Assembly (NCBI GenBank): GCA_020072585.1
Contig: JAIQGL010000045.1
Span: 1 to 32,942, forward strand
Direction: 5' to 3'
DNA from: Terriglobia bacterium
Lineage (GTDB): Bacteria; Acidobacteriota; Terriglobia; Terriglobales; Acidobacteriaceae
DNA: 32,942 bases
Shown here: positions 25,619 to 32,942 of the stretch, piece after piece
Layout: the number at the start of each line of letters is the position of its first letter
Numbering within the stretch: position 1 is the first letter of the stretch
The notes under the pieces: model-generated
Database searches by the model: none
What the model saw: only the letters and a program-made list of their open reading frames with translations
Told to the model about the DNA's origin: nothing
Position numbers and translations under genes: made by a program

Positions 25619-28600
25619 TCACGGACCTGTCACGGTTAAAGTCACAGTTGCGCTGCCGGTGGTAACACCTTGTGGATTAACAAAGACCGTGTATGTACCG
25701 GAAACCGGCAGAGAAAGAGGCCCCAGTGACCCAGAGCTGTTATTGCAAATGCCGCTGGAACCAAGCGAGCTTCCGTCAGGTTTCAGGATGCTGATGACCA
25801 CCGCGTTGCAGCCCGTATATGTTGAGCCGGAGGTGCTAACGCTCGCCGATTGCCCGGTAATGCCGCTGAAAGTGTAGAGAGCGTTCTGTCCAGGCGTGGT
25901 AGTGGTTACGACCACCGGAGTTCCCGACGAGATAGTTCCAGTAACGTCCGCAAAAGTATTCAGCAGAAGCGTGATACTGCCGGTAGTAGTCCCTTGCGGA
26001 TTCACCAGGACCGTGTAAGTTCCCGTTGTTGGCAATGTCAGCGAATCGAGGAAACCGGTGCTGTTGTTACAGATTCCAACGGAACCAAGAGTGCTTCCAT
26101 CGGGCTTGAGAACGCTGACCACCACAGCATTGCAGCCGACATACGTGGAGCTGCTCAGATTGATGCTTACCTGCTGGCCAGTTGTGCCGCTGAAGGTATA
26201 GAGAGCATTCTGGCCGGCAGTGGTGGTGGTTGTGGTGAGAGACGTTCCCGCCGTGATGGTTCCGGTAACGTCCGCAAAAGTGTTCAGCAGAAGCGTGATG
26301 CTGCCGGTAGTAGTCCCTTGCGGATTCACCAGGACCGTGTAAGTTCCCGTTGTTGGCAACGTCAGCGAATCAAGAAAACCGGTGCTGTTGTTACAGATTC
26401 CAACGGAACCAAGAGTGCTTCCATCGGGCTTGAGAACGCTGACCACCACGGCATTACAGCCGACATACGTGGAGCCGCTGAGGTTGATGCTTATCTGCTG
26501 GCCTGTCGTGCCGCTAAAGGCATACAGAGCATTTTGCCCAGCTGTCGTAGTGGTTGCGGTCAGGGCCGTTCCCGCCGTGATGGTCCCAGTAACGTCCGCA
26601 AAGGTATTCAGCAGAAGCGTGATGCTGCCAGTAGTAGTCCCTTGTGGATTCACCAGTGCTGTGTAAGTTCCCGTTGTTGGCAATGTCAGCGAATCGAGGA
26701 AGCCGGTGCTGCTGTTGCAGAGTCCAACGGACCCGAGAGTGCTTCCATCGGGCTTGAGAACACTGACCACCACGGCATTGCAGCCGACATACGTGGAGCC
26801 GCTGAGGTTGATGCTTATCTGCTGGCCTGTCGTGCCGCTAAAGGCATACAGAGCATTTTGCCCGGCTGTCGTAGTGGTTGCGGTCAGGGCCGTTCCCGCC
26901 GTGATGGTTCCAGTGACGTCCGCAAAAGTATTCAGCAATACGGTGATACTGCCGGTGACCGTGCCTTGCGGATCAACCAACACTGTGTAAGCGCCGGTGC
27001 TCGGAAGCGTTAATGAATCCAGGAAGCCCGCACTGGCATTGCATATCCCAGTCGAGCCCAGGGTGCTCCCATCGGGTTTCAGAATGCTTACGACCACGGC
27101 ATTGCAGCCGGTATAAGTAGAGCCGCTCAGGTTGAGGCTTACCTGCTGTCCAGCCGTTCCGCTGAATGAATAGCGCGCATTTTGCCCGGAGACGGTAGTC
27201 GTGATGGTGACAGGCGTTCCCGGCGTGATCGTGCCGGTAACATCGGCAAAATTATTGAGCAGGACCGTGATGCTGCCGGTGGTGGTTCCCTGCGGATCGA
27301 CCTTGACCGTGTAGGTTCCGGCGGCAGGCAGTGTCAGCGTGTTCAACAATCCGGAGCTGCTGTTGCAGATTCCAGTTGAGCCCAGCGTAGTCCCATCGGG
27401 CTTGAGAACGCTGATTATCACGGCATTACAGCCGGTATAAGTAGAACCGCTCAGGGTAATGCTTGCCAGCTGTCCTGATGTTCCACTGAAGGTGTACAGC
27501 GCATTTTGGCCAGGCGTGGTGGTGGTGGCGGTCAGGGCCGTTCCCACCGTGATGGTTCCCGTGACGTCCGCAAAGGTATTCAGCAGAAGCGTGATGCTGC
27601 CGGTGGTGCTTCCCTGCGGATCAACTTTGACCGTATAAGTGCCGGCCGCAGGCAATGTCAGCGAATCGAGGAAGCCTGTGCTGTTATTGCAAATTCCAAC
27701 GGACCCAAGAGTGCTTCCATCGGGCTTGAGAACGCTGACCACCACAGCATTGCAGCCGACATACGTAGAACCGCTCAGATTGATGCTGACTTGCTGTCCG
27801 GAAGCTCCGCTGAAGGTGTAGAGAGCATTCTGGCCGGACACGGTAGTGGTGGCCGTGAGTGCCGTTCCCGCCGTGATGGTTCCGGTAACATCCGCAAAAG
27901 TGTTCAGCAGAAGCGTGATACTGCCAGTGGTGGTTCCCTGCGGATCCACTCTAACCGTATATGTGCCGGCCGCAGGCAATGTCAGCGAATCGACGAGTCC
28001 GGTGCTGGCATTGCATATTCCAGCAGAGCCCAGCGTGGTTCCATCCGGCTTGAGAACGCTTACCACTACGGCATTGCAGCCGACATAAGTTGAGCCGCTC
28101 AGGTTGATGCTTATTTGTTGCCCCGTAGCGCCGCTGAAGGTGAAGCGGGCATTCTGGCCGACCGCAGTGGTGGTGACTGAAAGAGGCGTGCCCGGCGTGA
28201 TGGTTCCAGTAATGTCATTGAAGTTGCTCAGCAGGACTGTAGCGCTTCCTGTGGCCGTCCCCTGCGGATCGATGACAATCGTGTAAGTTCCGGTTGAGCC
28301 CAGCGTGAGCGAGTCTACTAACAGAGTGCTGCCGCAGGTGCTGGTGGAGCCCAGCGTGCTGCCATCAGGGTTGAGGACCCGTGCAGTCAGTGACAGGCAT
28401 CCGGCGTAAGTAGAGTTTGTGATATTGACGCTGATCTGCTGTCCGACCGTGCCGCTGAAGGTATAGAGCGCGTTCTGCCCCACCGTGGTGGTGGTCGCCG
28501 TGATCGGCGTTCCTGCTGTGATGGTCCCGGTTACGTCATTAAATGTATTCAACACCACATTCGCGCTTCCGGTGGACGTGCCCTGGGGATCGATGACAAC

Positions 28601-31600
28601 GGTGTAGGTTCCAGTCGAGCCCAGTTTGAGCGAATCAACCAACAGTGTGCTGCCGCAGGTGCTGGTGGATCCCAGCGTACTCCCATCAGGATTGAGAACT
28701 CGCGCAGTCAGTGACAGGCAGCCCGCATAAGTAGAGTTTGTGATATTGACGGTGATCTGCTGTCCGGCCGTGCCGCTGAAGGTATAGAGCGCGTTCTGGC
28801 CTGCAACGCTGGTGCTGGCGGTGAGTGGCGTTCCCGGCGCGATAGTGCCGGTGATATCCGTGAATACACTCAGCAGGACTGTGGCGCTGCCGGTCCCTGC
28901 GCCTTGTGGGTCAATCAGTACGGTATACGTTCCGCTGGAAGGCAGGGTCACCGAGTCCACATACAGCGAGTTGCTGCATGTGTTGCTGGAGCCCAGCGCG
29001 CTTCCATCCGATTTCAGAATGGATGCACTCAGAGATAAACAGCCCGTATAAGTGGAATTCGTGATATTCAGGCTGACGTGCTGCCCGGCAGTCCCGGTGA
29101 AGGTATAGCGCGCGCTCTGGCCGGGCGCCGTGGTAGTAACCGTTAAAGGCGTTCCCGGCGTGATGATGCCGGCGACGTCGGGCGTCAGGCTAATGTTGAT
29201 GCTTCCGGCGCTTGCTCCCGGATCAATGCCGATAGTGTAGGTCCCGGTCACGGGCTGAGTAACTGAACCCACAAAAGATGTCCCGCTGGTGCAGCTTGAC
29301 GATGTGAGCTGCGCGCCGCCCGGAGCAAAAATGTAGAGCGTGCAACTGGCAAAGGTGGAGCCGCTCAATTGCAAACTGGCGCCTTGACCGGCAGTGCCAT
29401 CAAACAAGAGCAATCCAATCTGATTCGCGGGCAGCGTGACAGTCTGGTTGCCGCCTTGAGAAACCCGTCCCGTGAAGCCGATATCGGCAACCACGTGCGT
29501 TCCGAACGGCACGTAGAAATCCTGCGTGCTTGTGCCTTGGCCTCCAGGAGTGGATATCGCAATTTTTCCTGAAGTCGCGTTCACCGGAACACTGGCGCTG
29601 ATTTGCGTGCTGGTGGCGCTGGCAACTGCGGCGTGCGAAGTGTTGAACGTGATCTTGTCGTTGGCCAGAATGTCAAAGTTCGTGCCGGTGATGGAAACAG
29701 CCGTTCCCGGCATCCCCATGCCAGGAGTAAAGCTGGTGATGGATGGAACACCAGAACCCGCTGAAACCGTGAAGTTCGTACTGCTGGAAACCGAGCCTGC
29801 GGAAGTGGTCACGCTGATGGGGCCAGTGGTTGCTCCAGCCGGGACCGTCACCACCAGTTGCGTGGCCGATGCCGAAACAATGCTTGCCGTGGTGCCGTTG
29901 AACTGCACAGTGTCCTGGGAGGAGGTCGGGCTGAATGCTGTTCCATTGATTGTGACAGTCGCGCCCGTTGTGCCGCTTTGTGGCGTGAATGAAACGATGG
30001 AGAGCTGCGTGGAGCTCTGCCGGGAGATACTGAGAATATTTCCTACCGCGTCATACTTGTATGTGGCCGCGTCTCCCGCGGAATCGATCACGCCGGTCAA
30101 TCTTCCCAATTCGTCATAGACGTAGATGATCGGATTCGTTCCGGAGTTTTGTAGTGCGAAATTGCTGGTCGCCGTGCTGCCTGCAAGGTTTACCGTCTGG
30201 CTTTTAACAACATAGCCGGTGGCGCCAGCCTGCACCGTGTAAGGTCCCGTACCAAGCCCGGTGATGGAATAGCTGCCGAGGCTGTCTGTAGTGGATGAAT
30301 TGCCGGAGGCGCTTCCCACGTAAACCTGCACGGTTGCTCCGGAGATGGGGGTTGTCCCATCAGCTTTGGTGACCGTTCCCGAGATGGTGGCGGGAGCAGA
30401 GAGGCTGAAGTTGGCGGTCGCAGTCTGTCCGGCAACCACTGCAACTGAGTTCTGAAGAGTTGTCCCAAAACTTGAAGCTGATGCCTTCAGATCATATTTT
30501 CCTGCGGCAAGGCCTGTGAGCGAGTAGGTTCCATTGGCCGCTGTCGTGGTTGAAGATTTGACTGTTCCATTCTGTAGCGCCTGAACTGTCGCGCTGCCAA
30601 TCGCGCTGCCATCTGCACTGCTGGAAACAGTCCCTGACAATGTGCCGCTGGTGATGGCCGTGAAAACCACTCCGTTGCTCACCTGCTGGCCGATGCTTAC
30701 GGTCACAGGCCCGGTGCTGACACTTGCAGGCACCGCAACACTGATGGAGGTAGCACCCCAGGTATTAATCGTGGCCGGCAGCCCATTGAAGCGCACTACG
30801 CTGGCTCCCTGGCTTGCGCCAAAATTCTGGCCGGAAATTGTTACAGCAGCGCCTGAAGCTCCGGTGGCAGGAGAAATCCCGGTAATACTCGGGCCGGGTG
30901 TCACGGTGAAAGTGAAGCTGTTGCTGTTGATGCCCCCGGCGGTAACTGTGAGCGGCCCGGTTGTAGCTCCAGCGGGCACAGGCACCGCGATGCTGCCGTC
31001 ACTCCAACTGAAAGGCGTGGCTATAGTCCCGTTAAACGTGACGCTTCCACTACCCTGCGGTATGCCAAAGCCTGAACCGCTGATGGTGATCTGGGAATTC
31101 ACCGGCCCGCTCGCGGGAGAAACGGCGCTAATGGCTGGCGGAGGCACCACAGTGAAGCTGGCGGAGTTCGATGCCCCGGCCTGAGTCACAACTACTGGTC
31201 CCGTGGTTGCGCCTGCGGGAACTGGAACAACAATCTGCGTGTTGCTCCAGCTCCCTGGCGTAGCGTTGATGCCATTGAAGCTGATTCTGCCTGCGGTTGA
31301 GCCAAAATTCGATCCGGCCACTGTGACAGATGATCCGATGCGCGCAGAGTCCGGAGAAATGTTGCTGATGCTCGGCGCCGGAATGGTGAAGCTCAGGTTG
31401 TTGCTGACGGTCCCATTGCCGGAAGTAACTACAATGTTGCCGCTTGTGGTCAGAGCAGGTACTGATGCGACGATCGAAGTATCGCTCCAGTTCGAAATGC
31501 TGGCCGCTGTGCCGTTGAAGGAAACCGATCCTGATCCTCGAGTTGCGCCGAAGTTACTCCCGCTGATCGTGATCGCCGTACCTGCGGGTCCAGAGGCTGG

Positions 31601-32359
31601 AGACGCCGAACTGATGGCGGGAATCGGCAGAGGCGTGACTGTAAGCGTGTCTGCGGAGGTGTTGAACTTAAGAGTGACACTCTGGCGGCTGCCCGCCGTA
31701 TTCTTCAACAGAAGAACTCCAATGAGCCTGTCAGTCGTTGTAGTTGACAACGTATTGGTAAGACTGCAGTTGAAAGTTCGCACTCCGGTGGTGGTCAGCG
31801 CGGTGTTGATCGTGCCAGCCTGGCAAAGCGAACTGAGCACGGTGGCGGTGGAGTTCACCTGGGAAAAGCAGACATCTGAGATCTGTACATTGGCGTTCGT
31901 CGTGGTGTTTTCGACCGCCAGGGAATAAGTGCTTGGTTGCCATGATGCCAGCCCCGGAACGCCTGCCACCGTGGTAAAGCCAATGGCATAAAAGGCATTC
32001 GCATTCAGCGTAACGGATTTTGTAGTGGCAGTGCCTGCGGTTGCGTTCAACAGAAATGAATCTGTAAGCGCATTAGCATCGCAGGTTGCATTGGAAGTTG
32101 GTCCTTTACCGGTGGTTTCAATATAGGTTGTCTGCGCATGAGCAGCCATGGGCAGCAAAAAACAAATCACCAGATAGAGCAGGCGCCACACGAACGTGCC
32201 GGAGGCTGGTATTTTTCCCGGATTGGAAAACGAAGGTTCCGGAAAACATCTGCACGCGATTTTCGGGCCCGGGCCCTGGCGGTCCTGATCTGACCCATTG
32301 TTTTTCATTTCAGGAAATGCAAAAACCGAACGGACGGGTTTCCGGGGCAGCGGACGCAT
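25619..32359 (-). CDS. Giant secreted TIG/108-aa-repeat protein
   Basis: The start at 32359 (MRPLPRKP) is chosen because GGAGG lies six bases ahead; 32383 has none. It encodes about 2246 aa. A 56-residue n-region leads to a signal segment, WRLLYLVICFLLPMAAHAQT. Then follow four TIG/IPT domains (each opening like ISPxSGxxGTxITISGxNFG), two carboxypeptidase-regulatory-like domains (GTVTKADGTTPISGATVQVY), a lone YD segment (YVYDELGRLTGVIDSAGDA), two more TIG domains, one degenerate 108-aa unit, and eleven 108-aa tandem repeats. No RHS core or toxin is present, so it is probably a long extracellular stalk or adhesin acting with the following RHS protein. Its stop overlaps the 5' end of that gene as GTGA. 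Cysteine pairs in the repeats suggest disulfides outside the cytoplasm. Confidence 0.9.
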   Translation of the reverse strand: MRPLPRKPVRSVFAFPEMKNNGSDQDRQGPGPKIACRCFPEPSFSNPGKIPASGTFVWRLLYLVICFLLPMAAHAQTTYIETTGKGPTSNATCDANALTDSFLLNATAGTATTKSVTLNANAFYAIGFTTVAGVPGLASWQPSTYSLAVENTTTNANVQISDVCFSQVNSTATVLSSLCQAGTINTALTTTGVRTFNCSLTNTLSTTTTDRLIGVLLLKNTAGSRQSVTLKFNTSADTLTVTPLPIPAISSASPASGPAGTAITISGSNFGATRGSGSVSFNGTAASISNWSDTSIVASVPALTTSGNIVVTSGNGTVSNNLSFTIPAPSISNISPDSARIGSSVTVAGSNFGSTAGRISFNGINATPGSWSNTQIVVPVPAGATTGPVVVTQAGASNSASFTVVPPPAISAVSPASGPVNSQITISGSGFGIPQGSGSVTFNGTIATPFSWSDGSIAVPVPAGATTGPLTVTAGGINSNSFTFTVTPGPSITGISPATGASGAAVTISGQNFGASQGASVVRFNGLPATINTWGATSISVAVPASVSTGPVTVSIGQQVSNGVVFTAITSGTLSGTVSSSADGSAIGSATVQALQNGTVKSSTTTAANGTYSLTGLAAGKYDLKASASSFGTTLQNSVAVVAGQTATANFSLSAPATISGTVTKADGTTPISGATVQVYVGSASGNSSTTDSLGSYSITGLGTGPYTVQAGATGYVVKSQTVNLAGSTATSNFALQNSGTNPIIYVYDELGRLTGVIDSAGDAATYKYDAVGNILSISRQSSTQLSIVSFTPQSGTTGATVTINGTAFSPTSSQDTVQFNGTTASIVSASATQLVVTVPAGATTGPISVTTSAGSVSSSTNFTVSAGSGVPSITSFTPGMGMPGTAVSITGTNFDILANDKITFNTSHAAVASATSTQISASVPVNATSGKIAISTPGGQGTSTQDFYVPFGTHVVADIGFTGRVSQGGNQTVTLPANQIGLLLFDGTAGQGASLQLSGSTFASCTLYIFAPGGAQLTSSSCTSGTSFVGSVTQPVTGTYTIGIDPGASAGSINISLTPDVAGIITPGTPLTVTTTAPGQSARYTFTGTAGQHVSLNITNSTYTGCLSLSASILKSDGSALGSSNTCSNSLYVDSVTLPSSGTYTVLIDPQGAGTGSATVLLSVFTDITGTIAPGTPLTASTSVAGQNALYTFSGTAGQQITVNITNSTYAGCLSLTARVLNPDGSTLGSTSTCGSTLLVDSLKLGSTGTYTVVIDPQGTSTGSANVVLNTFNDVTGTITAGTPITATTTTVGQNALYTFSGTVGQQISVNITNSTYAGCLSLTARVLNPDGSTLGSTSTCGSTLLVDSLTLGSTGTYTIVIDPQGTATGSATVLLSNFNDITGTITPGTPLSVTTTAVGQNARFTFSGATGQQISINLSGSTYVGCNAVVVSVLKPDGTTLGSAGICNASTGLVDSLTLPAAGTYTVRVDPQGTTTGSITLLLNTFADVTGTITAGTALTATTTVSGQNALYTFSGASGQQVSINLSGSTYVGCNAVVVSVLKPDGSTLGSVGICNNSTGFLDSLTLPAAGTYTVKVDPQGSTTGSITLLLNTFADVTGTITVGTALTATTTTPGQNALYTFSGTSGQLASITLSGSTYTGCNAVIISVLKPDGTTLGSTGICNSSSGLLNTLTLPAAGTYTVKVDPQGTTTGSITVLLNNFADVTGTITPGTPVTITTTVSGQNARYSFSGTAGQQVSLNLSGSTYTGCNAVVVSILKPDGSTLGSTGICNASAGFLDSLTLPSTGAYTVLVDPQGTVTGSITVLLNTFADVTGTITAGTALTATTTTAGQNALYAFSGTTGQQISINLSGSTYVGCNAVVVSVLKPDGSTLGSVGLCNSSTGFLDSLTLPTTGTYTALVNPQGTTTGSITLLLNTFADVTGTITAGTALTATTTTAGQNALYAFSGTTGQQISINLSGSTYVGCNAVVVSVLKPDGSTLGSVGICNNSTGFLDSLTLPTTGTYTVLVNPQGTTTGSITLLLNTFADVTGTITAGTSLTTTTTTAGQNALYTFSGTTGQQVSINLSSSTYVGCNAVVVSVLKPDGSTLGSVGICNNSTGFLDSLTLPTTGTYTVLVNPQGTTTGSITLLLNTFADVTGTISSGTPVVVTTTTPGQNALYTFSGITGQSASVSTSGSTYTGCNAVVISILKPDGSSLGSSGICNNSSGSLGPLSLPVSGTYTVFVNPQGVTTGSATVTLTVTGP
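25622..29185 (-). repeat. Eleven 324-bp coding tandem repeats
   Basis: The 3' half of the giant gene is built from eleven 108-codon units, each opening DVTGTITAGT-like and ending TTTGSITLLLNTFA-like. Motifs such as GQNALYTFSG, STYVGCNAVVVSVLKPDGST, LGSVGICNNS and GTYTVLVNPQG recur. The unit resembles a pre-peptidase C-terminal-like beta domain. Units nearest the 3' end (26270-26917, for example) are almost identical, whereas the first ones are diverged; unit 1 is about 29185-28862. Confidence 0.9.
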
Positions 32360-32594
32360 GCGGAACCTCCAAGAAGTTTGCACAGTTGCTGGTAGATGAA
32401 GAACCAGAGTTCCTCAAGTGCCGCGCGATTCTGGAGGAAAAAACACTTGATAATACGCATGCTGTGCTTTCGTTTTGAAAATGGAATGAAGCGTGGAAAA
32501 CAGCAAGCGAAAATAAAATTATTGTAATAATTGACTAACTATTTGTCTCTTCATTCGCAATCGGATGATTTCTATTTCAAACTTGGGCTCATGA
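32360..32594. other. AT-rich upstream region of the giant repeat gene
   Basis: Gene-free, with a very AT-rich stretch at about 32495-32565 (CAATTATTACAATAATTTTA on the minus strand). A sigma70-like -10, TACAAT, is visible there on the minus strand, but no good -35. It is the likely promoter area for the three-gene RHS locus. Confidence 0.35.
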
Positions 32595-32840
32595 TTCCGG
32601 CATGCGAATGAATTACCGAAAGCCAATAAAACTGGCAAAAGACTCCTGTGGATTTCGCGAAAACAGAAAAATCAAAAGTATCTTTTGCAAGTAAAAGATG
32701 GACAGTATAAGGAAGTGTCCGGCTGGCAGAACTCTTGCGGTCCCGATTGTGCCCATCTATTTGTACAGTGGGCCAGTGAAAACTTAGGGACGAAGACGGA
32801 ATTTAGAACCTATCTCATAAATACGTATCGCACTAAGTAA
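32595..32840 (+). pseudogene. Cysteine-peptidase-like fragment cut by the right IS
   Basis: A reading frame starts after a stop at 32592 and has no ATG. It gives ...KRLLWISRKQKNQKYLLQ, VKDGQYKEVSGWQNSCGPDC, AHLFVQWASENLG, then enters the IS at about 32804-32806 and stops within it. QNSCGPDCAHLFV resembles the catalytic cysteine region of C39-like/papain-like peptidases (Q-x2-CGP-x2-A). Upstream sequence may be degraded. The codons are protein-like and flanked by the IS, so it looks like the interrupted N-terminal half of a former gene. The family call is tentative. Confidence 0.4.
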
Positions 32841-32942
32841 TTGCGCGGAGTTGAATTTACAGGCACATCTGTAACTATGGAACTGACTGATGTGCAGTGG
32901 GAGATGCTGAAATCATTGGTCGAACCCAAAACGCCCGGCAAG
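32804..32942 (+). mobile_element. Right IS fragment, inverted copy of the left one
   Basis: TAGAACCTATCTCATAAATA opens the shared sequence, preceded by non-shared bases. It matches the reverse complement of 1-138 with one mismatch, and it ends at nearly the same IS coordinate. The transposase reads outward. Confidence 0.85.
32877..32942 (+). CDS. Transposase N-terminus, partial (IS5-like), right copy
   Basis: Begins with ATG at 32877 and encodes the same first residues as the left copy (MELTDVQWEMLKSLVEPK). It runs off the window. The identity of the two copies argues for recent spread of this element. Confidence 0.7.
   Translation, partial: MELTDVQWEMLKSLVEPKTPGK

Noticed and set aside
25850-27013. 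Long 387-codon plus-strand frame opposite the repeat array
   Set aside because: It runs antisense through the 324-bp repeats, shows the same periodicity, and has no recognisable domain. It is a by-product of the coding repeats.
31203-31928. 241-codon plus-strand frame opposite TIG domains
   Set aside because: It is antisense to repetitive TIG coding sequence, with low complexity Val/Leu/Pro composition and no start signal.

Overview
This 32.9 kb window looks like a contig from a free-living soil-type heterotroph, most like an Acidobacteriota (Terriglobia) genome. That assignment is inference. It rests on the mix of a large two-component inventory, RHS/TIG-repeat surface proteins, a UspA plus KaiC-like operon, paired small HTH and unknown proteins, and a dispersed-type intergenic repeat (TGTCATCCTGA...AAGGATCT) that I associate with such genomes. 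No rRNA, tRNA or CRISPR was seen. Both ends of the window are the same 138 bp in inverted orientation, with one mismatch. This is the transposase-start end of an IS5-like insertion sequence, so the contig most likely stops inside two copies of one IS.

Left part (0.15-4.8 kb): a DUF4062/TIR-like protein abuts the left IS on the minus strand. Divergent from it are a small HTH DNA-binding protein, apparently on a leaderless promoter, an unknown basic protein and a secreted unknown protein. Then comes a small frameshifted gene with a clear WWGIPWGP core, and a membrane acyltransferase-3.

Signalling block (4.8-19.3 kb): a minus-strand set of UspA tandem protein, 133-aa unknown, two-domain KaiC-like ATPase and soluble PAS histidine kinase. 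The last three are translationally coupled. A CRP/FNR-type palindrome lies upstream of uspA. A second minus-strand operon reads HPt, REC-PAS-kinase-REC hybrid, membrane histidine kinase and NtrC-type sigma54 activator, which could form a complete phosphorelay. A cytoplasmic-looking N-acetylmuramoyl-L-alanine amidase and a separate MASE3-like hybrid kinase with two receivers follow on the plus strand. A small secreted protein (9.3 kb) sits between the operons.

Right part (19.5-32.4 kb): three tightly packed minus-strand genes form a polymorphic-toxin-like locus. The first encodes a giant secreted protein of about 2246 aa, with six TIG domains, two carboxypeptidase-regulatory-like domains, a lone YD segment and eleven (plus one degenerate) 108-aa tandem repeats that each carry a cysteine pair. 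Its end overlaps a possible start of the second gene, a 1746-aa Kelch/Ig/RHS protein with an RHS core and an HNH-like C-terminal tip. Directly downstream is a 282-aa unknown protein in the position of an immunity gene. Beyond the promoter region of this locus, a cysteine-peptidase-like reading frame is cut by the right-hand IS.
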